Below, piece after piece: positions 1-8,990 of a DNA stretch of 64,000 nucleotides. The DNA is from Ornithinibacillus sp. 4-3. Lineage in GTDB: Bacteria > Bacillota > Bacilli > Bacillales > Amphibacillaceae. Position 1 is the stretch's first letter, and every line of letters starts with the position of its first letter. Below the pieces are notes generated by a model. The model worked only from the letters and a program-made list of their open reading frames with translations, had not been told where the DNA came from and searched no databases. The stretch covers positions 2,452,001 to 2,516,000 of the forward strand of contig NZ_CP162599.1 of assembly GCF_040958695.1 (NCBI RefSeq), in the 5' to 3' direction. Position numbers and translations under genes: made by a program.

Positions 1-539
1 ATCAATTCTCTTGTATTTGCTTTTAAAAAACCATGCTGTGCAAAGCCGACAATTTCTGGTTCAATTTTCCCTGAGAATGTTTGGAATGCCTTTTTAATTT
101 CTTCTAAATTCTCTAAACCTACTTCTGGATAGATATCTGCATGTGTACGCACATGTGTAACCCCGTATTTGACAAATCTTCCTAGTAAATTTTCTGCACG
201 TTCCTGTGTAGTCGTTTTTAAAGTAGGCAATGTCGTTTTCTCAATTACTACTCTTTCTAAAATATTTTTAACAGGCTTTACTGCTCTCCATTGGTCCCCA
301 AGCAATGTCTTATCAAGATGACAATGTTTTTCAACAAATGATGGTAGAGCTAAGAGCTGTTTTGCATCCTTCTTCGGTAGCTCATCTGTTAACTGCTCAG
401 AAGCTGGAACAATATCAGTGATTTTTCCGTCCTCAATCAGTAGATGAAAAAATTCCGTATTAGTAGCTGTAATCATATCATTTTCTTTATAATAGCTTGT
501 TTCAAGCCTTGTATTTGTTAACCAATAAGTAGTGTTCAT
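1..539 (-). CDS. amidohydrolase, cytosine-deaminase-like (C-terminus outside window)
   Basis: The minus-strand frame is open from an ATG at 539 to the window edge, giving about 179 N-terminal residues. A GGAGG lies 7 bases before the ATG. Residues around 73-79 read HCHLDKT, the metal-binding HxHxDK signature of the cytosine deaminase/CodA branch of amidohydrolases. Further on comes a THVRTHADI segment typical of the same barrel. The expected reaction is zinc/iron-dependent hydrolytic deamination or ring opening of a nucleobase-like compound; the substrate cannot be read from this part. A nucleoside deaminase lies 17 bases upstream on the same strand, which suggests a salvage or base-catabolism unit. 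The C-terminal catalytic Asp is outside the window, so completeness is unknown. Confidence 0.8.
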   Translation of the reverse strand, partial: MNTTYWLTNTRLETSYYKENDMITATNTEFFHLLIEDGKITDIVPASEQLTDELPKKDAKQLLALPSFVEKHCHLDKTLLGDQWRAVKPVKNILERVVIEKTTLPTLKTTTQERAENLLGRFVKYGVTHVRTHADIYPEVGLENLEEIKKAFQTFSGKIEPEIVGFAQHGFLKANTREL

Positions 540-556
540 TCATATTCCTCCAATAT

Positions 557-958
557 TTAGTTTTTCTCTAACAACTGCTCCATATGTATATCGCGCTCTT
601 GTCTCGGCAGTGAAAGTTGATGATACACATAATCTTGACTTTCTGTACTGATTTCCGCAAAGTATACTGCATCTATTTTAGTAAAATAAATCGCACTCAA
701 GCACATTGGACATGGCTCTGTGCTTGCATAAATTTCACAGCCTGTAAGATCCGTGGTTTGTAAAGATTGACATGCGTGTATCACAGCTTGTAACTCTGCA
801 TGCTGTGATGGATCGTGCGTGCGCTTTACTTGATTAACCCCTCTTCCTACAATAACTCCATCCTTTACTACCACTGCTCCAAAAGGAGATCCATTTTTTG
901 ATGTTTCATTATCCTGTGCCAACTTAATTGCTTCCTGCAACCATTTTTCTTTTAACAA
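557..958 (-). CDS. nucleoside/guanine deaminase family protein (CMP/dCMP-deaminase fold)
   Basis: Zinc-dependent deaminase of the cytidine deaminase superfamily, about 133 residues. The HAE motif is near residues 53-55 and PCPMC near 82-86: one His and two Cys zinc ligands plus the catalytic Glu. The SPFGAVVVKDG start of the fold and the TEPCPMC context resemble guanine deaminase (GuaD) and TadA-like proteins; without a long C-terminal part it is more like GuaD. An ATG exists at 979, but AAAGGAG sits 8 bases before a TTG at 958, so I place the start at 958; this also removes the overlap with the ankyrin gene. The upstream ankyrin stop codon sits just before this Shine-Dalgarno, implying translational coupling. 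Substrate is inferred only. Confidence 0.8.
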   Translation of the reverse strand: MLKEKWLQEAIKLAQDNETSKNGSPFGAVVVKDGVIVGRGVNQVKRTHDPSQHAELQAVIHACQSLQTTDLTGCEIYASTEPCPMCLSAIYFTKIDAVYFAEISTESQDYVYHQLSLPRQERDIHMEQLLEKN

Positions 959-971
959 TAGATTCACTCCT

Positions 972-1562
972 TTAAGCATCGGCAGCTTTCAGTAGCAAAG
1001 CAATTTCCGTGTAGCCAAGCTGCTCCGCATGCTGCAATGGAGTTATACCATCTCGATCAGCAATATTAGGATCTGCCCCATGCTTTAATAACACTTCTAC
1101 TGCTTTTTGATGGCGTACTCCACCATCACCAAGAATTACTGCCTCCATTAATGCAGTCCAATGTAAATTATTAATATGATTGACATCAGAATCTGAATAA
1201 GTTAATAATTCTTCAATGACCTCTACATGTGCTCTTTCTGCTGCAGGAATGATAGCAATTCCTCCATATCGATTAGTCAGTTTCGTATTAGCACCAGCCG
1301 CTATTGCTAGCTTTACAATTTCTAAATAACCAGCTGCACCTGCATGGAGAAGTACATTATTTCGATATAAGTCTTGAATATTTACATCTGCCCCATGTTG
1401 AATTAATATATCTACAATCTTTGGATAATTATAACGTGTAGCTTCTAATACAGCGGTTCTACCTTCTGCATCACGGATGTTCACATCAACATCTTCTTTT
1501 AATAAATTTTTCAGATTTTCTATATCACCTGTTCTTGCATACTCAACTAATTGTTGACTCAT
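972..1562 (-). CDS. ankyrin repeat protein
   Basis: A 196-residue protein made almost entirely of ankyrin repeats of about 33 residues. The repeats carry G-R-T-A/T-P-L-like turns and LL..GAD.N loops (for example ILIQHGADVNIQD and VLLKHGADPNIAD). There is no signal peptide or enzymatic domain, so a cytosolic protein-binding adaptor is expected. Its stop codon lies against the Shine-Dalgarno of the downstream deaminase gene, so the two are probably co-transcribed. The binding partner is unknown; bacterial ankyrin proteins often sit next to enzymes they may regulate, but that is inference here. Confidence 0.85.
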   Translation of the reverse strand: MSQQLVEYARTGDIENLKNLLKEDVDVNIRDAEGRTAVLEATRYNYPKIVDILIQHGADVNIQDLYRNNVLLHAGAAGYLEIVKLAIAAGANTKLTNRYGGIAIIPAAERAHVEVIEELLTYSDSDVNHINNLHWTALMEAVILGDGGVRHQKAVEVLLKHGADPNIADRDGITPLQHAEQLGYTEIALLLKAADA

Positions 1563-1761
1563 TGTTCTCTCCTCCCACGCTAGTTCATTTATATTTTAAA
1601 TACCCTTTTTTCTATGTTAACATGCTAAGCACTTTTAGAAAATAAAATTGTAAGCGTTTTAATTTTGGATAATTACAAAGAGAAAAAATATTTTTTAATC
1701 CATATCACCTACAGGCACTAGAGATTAGGAGCTTTCTTTGATTATTTTTTTAAAAAGATAG

Positions 1762-1790
1762 TTGACAAGTTTCAAAGTCCCATGTAAAGT
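1762..1790 (+). promoter_or_regulatory. sigma-A promoter of the methionine operon
   Basis: TTGACA at 1762-1767 and TAAAGT at 1785-1790 are separated by 17 bases. The predicted start near 1797 lies just upstream of the SAM riboswitch, as expected for an S-box transcription unit. Confidence 0.75.
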
Positions 1791-1820
1791 GAAAACAAAT
1801 TTAATAATAAAAATTAAATT

Positions 1821-1920
1821 CTTATCCAGAGAGGTGGAGGGACTGGCCCTTTGAAGCCTCGGCAACAGACTTTTAAAGTACTGTGCCAATTCCAGCAAGC
1901 ATAATGCCTGAAAGATAAGA
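1821..1920 (+). promoter_or_regulatory. SAM-I (S-box) riboswitch
   Basis: The aptamer begins with CTTATC (1821-1826), which pairs with GATAAG (1914-1919) to form P1. Between them are the conserved AGAGAGGTGGAGGGACTGGC block, the GCCTCGGCAACAG segment and the GTGCCAATTCCAGCAA core, all hallmark S-box sequences. TAAGAAGAG (1916-1924) overlaps the 3' side of P1 and is exactly complementary to CTCTTCTTA (1947-1955) in the terminator, so it is the antiterminator strand. When SAM binds, P1 forms, the terminator folds and transcription of the downstream methionine genes stops. Confidence 0.97.
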
Positions 1921-1941
1921 AGAGTGATGAAAATAGATAGC

Positions 1942-1985
1942 AAACCCTCTTCTTATAGTCTAATTAAAGAAGAGGGTTTTTTTAT
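1942..1985 (+). terminator. riboswitch-controlled intrinsic terminator
   Basis: AAACCCTCTTCTT and its complement AAGAAGAGGGTTT are separated by about 12 bases and followed by a run of T. Its left arm is shared with the S-box antiterminator, which makes the OFF structure SAM dependent. Confidence 0.92.
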
Positions 1986-2187
1986 TTGTTTAAGACTCGC
2001 AAAAATCTTTTTAAAAGAAAATCATTCACACTCTAGGCATTGCTATATTTCATCTTAATAAAGATGGCAAACTAGATTTTCAAAAATAAAATTTCATATG
2101 AAAATCTACGGCGACGACTATTAATAACTGGATCATTAATAGTCAAATAAAACGAAATATTCCAATAAAGATTGAGGTGAATATGAG
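1986..2187 (+). other. untranslated leader with two extra hairpins between S-box terminator and first gene
   Basis: About 200 bases of leader follow the riboswitch terminator. It contains two clear hairpins: AGATTTTCA (2074-2082) with TGAAAATCT (2099-2107), and GACTATTAAT (2116-2125) with ATTAATAGTC (2135-2144). Neither is followed by a T run, so they are not terminators; a role in RNA stability or processing is possible but unproven. The Shine-Dalgarno AGGTGA comes after them. Confidence 0.6.
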
Positions 2188-4017
2188 ATGAGTTTGTTAG
2201 ATAGTTTGAAAGAAAGAATTTTAATTGCTGATGGTGCCATGGGAACAGTCTTATACTCACATGGAGTAAAAACCTGTTTTGAAGAATTAAACTTAACCAG
2301 TGCTGAACAAGTTCAACTTGTCCATGAAGCATATATTAACGCTGGAGCAGAAGTAATTCAAACCAATACATATGGTGCAAACTACATTAAGTTAGCTCAG
2401 TATGGCTTAGAAGAAAAAGTAAAGAAAATAAATGAAGCAGCTGTAAACCTTGCAAAAAATGCTAGTAAAGGTAAGGCACATATTCTTGGGACGATTGGTG
2501 GTATCCACGGTTCACAATTTGAAGAATCCGAAGAAGAGATTAAGCGAAGCTTTAAAGAGCAATTATACAGTTTGTTACTATCTGGAGTAGATGGAATTTT
2601 ACTAGAAACTTATTATAATTTCGATGAACTGAGCATCGTCTTAGAAATCGCTCGCGAAGAAACAAACCTTCCAATTATCGCAAACGTATCGATGCATGAA
2701 CCGGGAATTCTTGAAAATGGCTTACATCTAAAAGATGGATTAAAACGTCTAGAAGATATTGGGGCTGACGTGGTTGGTGTCAATTGCCGGCTAGGGCCTG
2801 CACAAATGGTAAGCTCTCTTGAATCAGTTCCTTTACTAAAGCATGCGCTATTAGCTGCTTATCCAAATGCAAGCTTGCCTGCTTACCGAGATGGCGTGCT
2901 CTATTATGAAAATGAGCCAGACTACTTTGCTACTACTGCAAATGAATTTCGTGAACAAGGAGTAAGACTGATTGGCGGTTGCTGTGGAACTACTCCACAA
3001 CATATTCAAAAAATGGCGGAAGGGATTAAATCTCGAAAACCAATTACCGAGAAAAAAGTAATTCCAATTGAAGAAATTATCATTAAGCGCCAGAAAAAAT
3101 CAGATAAAAAAACAATTTCAGAATTGGCAAAAGAAAGAACAACAATCATCGTGGAATTAGATTCACCAAAGCATTTAGATGTTACTGAATATATAGAAGG
3201 TGCAAAAGCATTAAAAGAAGCCGGTGCTGATGCAATTACAGTTGCTGATAATTCATTAGCCTCACCTAGAATTAGCAATGTAGCTATCGCTTCTCTCCTG
3301 CAAAAAGAAGGAATTAAACCATTAGTACATCTCACTTGTCGTGATCGTAATTTAATCGGATTACAATCCCACGTATTAGGTCTACACACATTAGGAATAG
3401 ATGAGATGCTTGTTATTACAGGTGACCCGACAAAAATTGGTGACTTCCCTGGAGCAACCTCTGTTTTCGATGTAAATTCCTTCAAATTAATAGAGTTAAT
3501 CAAAAAAGGAAATGAAGGTATTTCATTCTTAGGAAACTCTTTAAGAGAAGCTACTAACTTCTCCATTGCAGGAGCATTTAACCCAAATGTAGCTAATATT
3601 GAAAAAGCAGTACAGCGTATGGAGAGAAAAATAAATAGTGGTGCAGATTACATTCTCACACAGCCTATTTATCATATGGAGAAATTCAAACAATTAAGTG
3701 ATGCCACGTCCCATATTGATACCCCAATATTTGTTGGTATCATGCCAATCACATCATCTAAGAATGCTGAATTCTTACATCATGAGGTTCCAGGAATTAA
3801 GCTTTCTGATGAAATTCGTGAACGGATGAGTAATGTTGCTGGTGATAGAGAAGCTTCTACCAAAAAAAGTATCGCTATTTCCAAAGAATTAATTGATGAA
3901 GCATTAAAGTATTTTAATGGAGTTTATTTAATCACCCCTTTCATGCGATATGACATTATCGTTGAATTGATAAATTATATTAATGAAAAAAAATCAAAAA
4001 CTCAGCAAATTTCTTAA
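2188..4017 (+). CDS. yitJ: bifunctional homocysteine S-methyltransferase / methylenetetrahydrofolate reductase
   Basis: A 609-residue two-domain enzyme. Residues about 1-300 are a homocysteine S-methyltransferase barrel: ADGAMGT at the start, VNCRLGP near 198, and the zinc-binding GGCCGTTP near 262. Residues about 320-605 are a methylenetetrahydrofolate reductase (TADNSLASPRIS, LTCRDRNLIGLQ, TGDP, QPIYH). It makes 5-methyl-THF and transfers a methyl group to homocysteine, in the cytosol. The length and domain order match Bacillus YitJ. It is the first gene after the S-box and lies 18 bases before metE, so the pair forms one SAM-repressed operon. The ATG start is supported by an AGGTGA about 11 bases upstream. 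Confidence 0.93.
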   Translation: MSLLDSLKERILIADGAMGTVLYSHGVKTCFEELNLTSAEQVQLVHEAYINAGAEVIQTNTYGANYIKLAQYGLEEKVKKINEAAVNLAKNASKGKAHILGTIGGIHGSQFEESEEEIKRSFKEQLYSLLLSGVDGILLETYYNFDELSIVLEIAREETNLPIIANVSMHEPGILENGLHLKDGLKRLEDIGADVVGVNCRLGPAQMVSSLESVPLLKHALLAAYPNASLPAYRDGVLYYENEPDYFATTANEFREQGVRLIGGCCGTTPQHIQKMAEGIKSRKPITEKKVIPIEEIIIKRQKKSDKKTISELAKERTTIIVELDSPKHLDVTEYIEGAKALKEAGADAITVADNSLASPRISNVAIASLLQKEGIKPLVHLTCRDRNLIGLQSHVLGLHTLGIDEMLVITGDPTKIGDFPGATSVFDVNSFKLIELIKKGNEGISFLGNSLREATNFSIAGAFNPNVANIEKAVQRMERKINSGADYILTQPIYHMEKFKQLSDATSHIDTPIFVGIMPITSSKNAEFLHHEVPGIKLSDEIRERMSNVAGDREASTKKSIAISKELIDEALKYFNGVYLITPFMRYDIIVELINYINEKKSKTQQIS

Positions 4018-4035
4018 ATATTAGGAGGAATTATC

Positions 4036-6315
4036 ATGACAAAAGTAAAAAGTTCTAATCTAGGTTATCCAAGAATCGGTGAATTAAGAGAATGGAAAAG
4101 AGCACTTGAAAGCTATTGGAATGGCGATATCGATCAAGCTGAATTATTAAAGCGTACTAAAGATATCCGTATTAACAATTTAAAGAAGCAAAAGGATGCT
4201 GGTATTGATCTGATCCCAGTTGGTGAATTCTCACTATATGACCATGTGCTAGATACTTCAGCTACTTTTGGTATTGTACCGAGCCGTTATGATTATGATG
4301 GTGGAAAAGTAGACATTGATACATACTATGCGATTGCTCGTGGAGTAGATAATGCGGTTGCTTCAGAAATGACAAAATGGTTTAACACAAATTACCACTA
4401 TATTCGTCCTGAGCTAAATGATGCCAAACCAGCATTAGTTGAAAACAGAGCTTTAACTGCTTATAAAGAAGCAAAAGAAGAATTAGGAATCGATGGTAAG
4501 CCAGTTATCCTTGGGCCAGTTACATATGTAGCTCTATCTAAAGGCTATGACGCAAAAGATTTCCAAGAAATTGTAGATGCATTCACACCTCATTATGTAC
4601 AAATTCTTAAAGAGTTAGCGGAGGCTGGTGCAAAATGGGTACAAATTGATGAGCCTATTTTCTCTACAAATGCTCCTGTAGAATATGTTGAAGCTGCTGA
4701 AAAAGTGTTTGCAGCATTCGCTAAAGAAGTAGCAGGAATTAATATTATCTTCCAAACTTATTTCGAAAAAGTATCTCACTATGAGCGTATTACAAAACTC
4801 CCAGTTGCTGGATTCGGACTTGACTTTGTACATGGAGAATCGTTAGATTTATTAAAACAATATGGCTTTCCTCAAGGCAAAGTGCTTGCTGCTGGTGTTA
4901 TTGATGGACGTAATGTTTGGAGAAATGACTTAAATCAAACTTTAACAGTACTTGATTCTATTAAACAATTTGTGAAAGAAGAAAATTTAATTGTTCAACC
5001 ATCTAGTTCTTTACTACATGTTCCAGTAACAAAGAACTTAGAGAAAAAATTAGATGCAATTACTTTAGGTGGACTATCCTTTGCTGATCAAAAGCTAAAA
5101 GAAATTGCATTATTAACAAAAGGATTAAATGAAGGAAAAGAAACAATCCAAACAGAATTAGATGAAGTTGCTAAAGCACTACAGCTAGTAAAAGAAACAC
5201 ATCGTTCAAATGATAAAGTACATGAAGAAATTAAGAATTTAACAGAAGCTTCTGCTGTTCGTTCTAAACCAGCTAAAGAACGTCTAGCATTACAACAAGA
5301 AAAATTCCAATTACCTTTATTACCAACAACAACAATTGGAAGCCTTCCACAAACTCCTGAAGTACGTGGAACAAGAACAAAATGGCGTAAAGGTGAAATT
5401 ACTGATGCACAATACGAAGCATTTGTTAATTCACAAATTGAACGTTGGATTAAAATCCAAGAAGATATTGATATTGATGTACTTGTTCATGGAGAATTTG
5501 AACGTAATGATATGGTTGAGTATTTCGGAGAAAAATTCATTGGATTTACTGTTACAGAATATGGTTGGGTACAATCATACGGTTCTCGTTGCGTGAAGCC
5601 ACCTCTAATCATTGGAGATGTTGCATGGGAAAAACCAATCACAGTAAAAGAAAGTGTCTATGCACAATCTCTAACTGATCGTTTAGTTAAAGGTATGCTG
5701 ACAGGACCTGTTACTATCTTAAACTGGTCATTTGTTCATGATGCAACACCTCGATATGAAATTATGAAACAAATCGCTTTAGCACTACAAAAGGAAATTG
5801 AAGCACTTGAAGAAAGCGGTATTCAAATTATTCAAGTAGATGAACCAGCTTTACGTGAGGGATTACCATTAGATCAAGCAAAATGGGATGATTATCTAGA
5901 GGTTTCCGCTTATTCTTTCCGTTTAGCAACAGCTACTGCGAAGCCTGAAACACAAATTCATACACATATGTGCTACTCTAATTTCGAGGATATTTTCGAA
6001 TGTATCGATGACTTAGATGCTGACGTTATCTCTATTGAAACATCACGTAGCCATGGAGAGCTTGTTTCTACTTTTGAAGTAAATACGTACAGTAAAGAAA
6101 TTGGTCTAGGAGTTTATGATATCCATAGCCCACGTGTTCCAGCAGTAGAAGAAATTAAAGGAAATATTGAACGCGCACTTCAAACAATTCCAAGCAACCA
6201 ATTCTGGGTAAATCCGGATTGTGGTTTAAAAACAAGAAAAGAGCCTGAAACAATTGGCGCACTTAAAGTAATGGTGCAAGCTGCTAAAGATTTAAGAAAA
6301 GTAGCTGTTAAATAA
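4036..6315 (+). CDS. metE: cobalamin-independent methionine synthase
   Basis: 5-methyltetrahydropteroyltriglutamate-homocysteine methyltransferase, 759 residues, the normal MetE length. It has the LGYPRIG N-terminal start and the [12 protein letters not shown] motif that opens the second barrel near residue 430. The zinc site is HTHMCYSNF near 641-649 and the Cys of NPDCGLKTR near 727. A DEPALREG motif near 615 carries the catalytic Asp. AGGAGG precedes the ATG. It completes methionine synthesis without B12, using methyl-THF from the upstream gene's reductase domain. It is the last gene of the S-box operon; a hairpin follows. Confidence 0.97.
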   Translation: MTKVKSSNLGYPRIGELREWKRALESYWNGDIDQAELLKRTKDIRINNLKKQKDAGIDLIPVGEFSLYDHVLDTSATFGIVPSRYDYDGGKVDIDTYYAIARGVDNAVASEMTKWFNTNYHYIRPELNDAKPALVENRALTAYKEAKEELGIDGKPVILGPVTYVALSKGYDAKDFQEIVDAFTPHYVQILKELAEAGAKWVQIDEPIFSTNAPVEYVEAAEKVFAAFAKEVAGINIIFQTYFEKVSHYERITKLPVAGFGLDFVHGESLDLLKQYGFPQGKVLAAGVIDGRNVWRNDLNQTLTVLDSIKQFVKEENLIVQPSSSLLHVPVTKNLEKKLDAITLGGLSFADQKLKEIALLTKGLNEGKETIQTELDEVAKALQLVKETHRSNDKVHEEIKNLTEASAVRSKPAKERLALQQEKFQLPLLPTTTIGSLPQTPEVRGTRTKWRKGEITDAQYEAFVNSQIERWIKIQEDIDIDVLVHGEFERNDMVEYFGEKFIGFTVTEYGWVQSYGSRCVKPPLIIGDVAWEKPITVKESVYAQSLTDRLVKGMLTGPVTILNWSFVHDATPRYEIMKQIALALQKEIEALEESGIQIIQVDEPALREGLPLDQAKWDDYLEVSAYSFRLATATAKPETQIHTHMCYSNFEDIFECIDDLDADVISIETSRSHGELVSTFEVNTYSKEIGLGVYDIHSPRVPAVEEIKGNIERALQTIPSNQFWVNPDCGLKTRKEPETIGALKVMVQAAKDLRKVAVK

Positions 6316-6331
6316 TACTTATCTAAAAAGC

Positions 6332-6375
6332 GATGAGCCTTTAGCGATTATGCTAATAAGGCTCATCATTATTTT
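6332..6375 (+). terminator. terminator of the methionine operon
   Basis: GATGAGCC (6332-6339) pairs with GGCTCATC (6360-6367) across a loop of about 20 bases, followed by ATTATTTT. The moderate T run makes this a reasonable intrinsic terminator. Confidence 0.65.
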
Positions 6376-6450
6376 CATTTCTCTTATTAGAAAAGTAACC
6401 CTGAATTTGGTATGCTTCTAATGTATGTTAAATAAGAAAGAAGGGCTTTC

Positions 6451-6591
6451 ATGTTATTAAAAATCATACTTTTCATTTTAATAATATTATGTTTCTTCCT
6501 ATTTTTTAAAACTATTCGTAAAATTGTTGTATTTTTAGCTTCCATGTATATTGCATTTCTTATAATTCGATTAATTTTCACTCTATTATAG
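6451..6591 (+). CDS. small hydrophobic membrane protein (46 aa)
   Basis: A short gene: ATG at 6451, stop TAG at 6589-6591, preceded by GAAAGAAGGG about 7 bases before the ATG. The 46 residues are almost all hydrophobic, with two likely membrane segments (about 3-17 and 24-45) split by KTIRK. It is convergent with the methyltransferase gene and overlaps its last 6 bases. I do not recognise a family. The strong ribosome site and clean hydrophobic pattern favour a real micro-protein, but AT-rich DNA can produce such frames by chance. Confidence 0.5.
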   Translation: MLLKIILFILIILCFFLFFKTIRKIVVFLASMYIAFLIIRLIFTLL

Positions 6592-7326
6592 AGCTTTTTT
6601 CACTGCAGAAATTAATAAAAACATTGGACGGCGTAGCTCATCCTTCATTTCAGAACTTGCTTGCTGCATTTCTATAGAAGGAATAGATTCAGCTACATTT
6701 GTAATCATAAAGCCAGCTTGCATTAACTCATTTAAATAAGTTGAAACTGTTCGATGATACTTGGTCACTTCTTCATTCAAAAACATTGTCTCACGTAAAC
6801 CTTCTATATGGTAATGGTCTACTGGCCAATGCAAACGTCTTCCCTTATCATCATATATCCAATCCTGTTCTTGTCTTGCTGTAAAAATAGGATGTTCTAC
6901 TGAAAAGACAAATGTCCCTCCATCTGCTAAATAATGAAATACCTTTTCACAAATCATCTGGAAGGATTTTATATAATGAATAGCTAGCGAACTGATAACT
7001 ACATCAAAAGCTCCTTCTTCCGCTTGAAAATCCTCCATTGCAGCAACATGATACTTAATTGAATCATCCGTTGTTAGACTTCTTGCTTTTTCTATCATTT
7101 TTTCAGAAATATCTACTCCAACAATCTGACTTGCATTTTGCTCTAAGGCATAGAGACAGTGCCAACCGTACCCACAGCCTAAATCAAGCACACGCTTTCC
7201 TGATAAATTTGGGATCATTTCTTTTAGTTGATGCCATTCTCCTGCAGCATCAAGACCTTTTATAGAACGTGACATTTTTGCGTATTGATTAAAAAAGTCA
7301 ATTTGATCATATTTATTCTGTTTCAT
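6586..7326 (-). CDS. class I SAM-dependent methyltransferase
   Basis: A 246-residue Rossmann-fold methyltransferase. Motif I, VLDLGCGYGWH, lies at residues 46-56, the acidic GVDISEKM follows near 68, and FDVVISSLAIHY near 108 matches post-motif regions of the UbiE/Methyltransf_11 type. Family knowledge predicts transfer of methyl from SAM to a small molecule; no substrate can be read. GTGAGGATAAAG precedes the ATG. It lies 15 bases after the aminoglycoside adenylyltransferase gene on the same strand, so they probably share a transcript. Confidence 0.85.
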   Translation of the reverse strand: MKQNKYDQIDFFNQYAKMSRSIKGLDAAGEWHQLKEMIPNLSGKRVLDLGCGYGWHCLYALEQNASQIVGVDISEKMIEKARSLTTDDSIKYHVAAMEDFQAEEGAFDVVISSLAIHYIKSFQMICEKVFHYLADGGTFVFSVEHPIFTARQEQDWIYDDKGRRLHWPVDHYHIEGLRETMFLNEEVTKYHRTVSTYLNELMQAGFMITNVAESIPSIEMQQASSEMKDELRRPMFLLISAVKKAL

Positions 7327-7341
7327 CTTTTATCCTCACCA

Positions 7342-8187
7342 TTAGTCATTTTTTAGATTTTTAACATAACTTCGTACTTGAATTGCTTCTTCTTCTTGAT
7401 ATGGAATCTGTAAATACTCACTTACCTCTTTAGCCAGTAATTCGAATAAATCCATAGCAGTAAATAACGCACTCCATATCTCCATTATCTCTGCTTTTGG
7501 AAATGTATGTAAGAGCTTTTTCCATGTTCTCTGCTCCAAATATTTTTCTATATACTTATAACTCTTTCCTATATTCACAGTAAAATTTGTTTCTATGCCT
7601 ATCTTCCATGTTAGCATCGTTAATAACATTTCACGAACAAGAGACAAATGATCTAATGCATAAAGTAATTCCTTACGCCATAATCCTTTTGCCACATAGG
7701 TAGAGACCCACCAAAATTCATTACAACAATCTGTATAATAATGAATAGATGGCTTCTGTACCCAATAATTTGTATCATGGGCTTCAGGAATTTCAGGCAT
7801 GATACCATCCTTATCTAACAAAATAATTGTCAATCCATCCTCTATTGCATAGCGTTCCTTTTCCTCCAGTGGAATTAGCATCAAATCAATACGATTACCA
7901 TCTGCAAACAGCATTAAATAAGAAAAGCGATTCCCTAAAGTTGGCGGAAACATAGACATCGCTTCCGGTGTTTGCATGATAATACGTTCACCAAATACAT
8001 CCACCCAGCTAAGATCTTTGATAAAGGAAGGTAAATCATTTACTAAGTACACAATATCATAATCCTGTAAATGATCCTTCTCAATATTTTTATTTGTTCG
8101 GGAGCCATTCATTGCGACCACTCGCACTCGTTCATCACGAGCAGCTACATCCAATACTAAATTAAGCATTTCTTGTTCTGTTCGCAT
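7342..8187 (-). CDS. aadK: aminoglycoside 6-adenylyltransferase family protein
   Basis: A 281-residue ANT(6)-type nucleotidyltransferase. The N-terminus contains NGSR (27-30) and DYDIVYLV (42-49), the G-S plus D-x-D signature of the polymerase-beta-like fold. The later VQKPSIHYYTDCCNEFWWVSTYVAKGLWR block is characteristic of streptomycin adenylyltransferases. It would inactivate streptomycin-like drugs by adenylylation using ATP; chromosomal AadK of Bacillus is the closest family I recognise. TAGGAGTGA lies 5 bases before the ATG. The resistance phenotype is inferred from family only. No mobile element flanks it, so it looks like an intrinsic gene. Confidence 0.85.
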   Translation of the reverse strand: MRTEQEMLNLVLDVAARDERVRVVAMNGSRTNKNIEKDHLQDYDIVYLVNDLPSFIKDLSWVDVFGERIIMQTPEAMSMFPPTLGNRFSYLMLFADGNRIDLMLIPLEEKERYAIEDGLTIILLDKDGIMPEIPEAHDTNYWVQKPSIHYYTDCCNEFWWVSTYVAKGLWRKELLYALDHLSLVREMLLTMLTWKIGIETNFTVNIGKSYKYIEKYLEQRTWKKLLHTFPKAEIMEIWSALFTAMDLFELLAKEVSEYLQIPYQEEEAIQVRSYVKNLKND

Positions 8188-8375
8188 TTTATCACTCCTA
8201 GTCTTATAAATATAACCAATTTAAAATCTGTAACATCTTTTTCTCTGCAAAGGTAATTTGTCTAAAGCGTTTTCTTATGATAAAAGTAGTCTAAGTTTAT
8301 ATTACAAACATACTACTTTGTTAAAGAACACAATTACTTCAAGATGGTCTAAATAAATAGGGTGAGGTGTAGTGT

Positions 8376-8876
8376 ATGGAAAGGAATATTCGTCTATCTG
8401 AAAAATTTTTAGCTTTGGGATATATTTTTATATTAATATTTATGATTGTACAGGATTTGGTTCCCTTAGGGCCATTAAATGATCTGGAGGGTATTGCTGC
8501 AGTAGAGCCATTTAATGAAATAATCATTGTAACTCTTATTGGTGTAGTCCAAATTTTGCTTATACTGGGAGGCATTTTATTTTTTATAGGAAAGAGATAC
8601 CCCTTTCTCATAAAGATTTGGTTAATTATTCATCCATCTTGTATTTTATTAGGAGCAATTATATCATGGTGGATTCCTTATTTATTTGGGATTGGAGCCG
8701 AAGAAAAGATAGAACGATATAATATTATGTTTGGAGATACTCACGCTTTCTTGCCTGTCATGAACGGAATAGTGCCAAATACGCTTCATACCATTTTTCA
8801 TTTGATGCTACTAATCTGTATTTGTTTAACCAGATATATATTTTTCACCAATAATAAAGATAAGATCCATAGATAA
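8376..8876 (+). CDS. integral membrane protein of unknown function
   Basis: A 166-residue protein with four predicted membrane segments: about 10-30, 50-72, 81-108 and 136-158. Between the third and fourth is a polar stretch with EEKIERYNIMFGDTHAFLPVMNG. AGGTG precedes the ATG. I do not recognise a named family; similar small four-helix proteins occur in bacilli as hypotheticals. It stands alone, divergent from the adenylyltransferase operon and convergent with the Mur/CapA gene, with a shared terminator after it. Confidence 0.7.
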   Translation: MERNIRLSEKFLALGYIFILIFMIVQDLVPLGPLNDLEGIAAVEPFNEIIIVTLIGVVQILLILGGILFFIGKRYPFLIKIWLIIHPSCILLGAIISWWIPYLFGIGAEEKIERYNIMFGDTHAFLPVMNGIVPNTLHTIFHLMLLICICLTRYIFFTNNKDKIHR

Positions 8877-8941
8877 AACTCATATTCTTCAATATTGATT
8901 GTGGAATAACACAGACAAAAAAACAATTCTATTTTATAAAA

Positions 8942-8979
8942 AATGATTAGATAAGCTGTTTATTACTTATCTAATCATT
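8942..8979. terminator. bidirectional terminator between two convergent genes
   Basis: AATGATTAGATAAG (8942-8955) and its exact complement (8966-8979) form a 14-bp stem with a 10-base loop. It is flanked by A- and T-rich runs and sits between the ends of two converging genes. Confidence 0.75.
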
Positions 8980-8990
8980 TCACTTTGAAT

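Noticed and set aside
3006..3566. 186-codon minus-strand frame inside the yitJ gene
   Set aside because: Shadow frame in a well-supported gene, no ribosome site.
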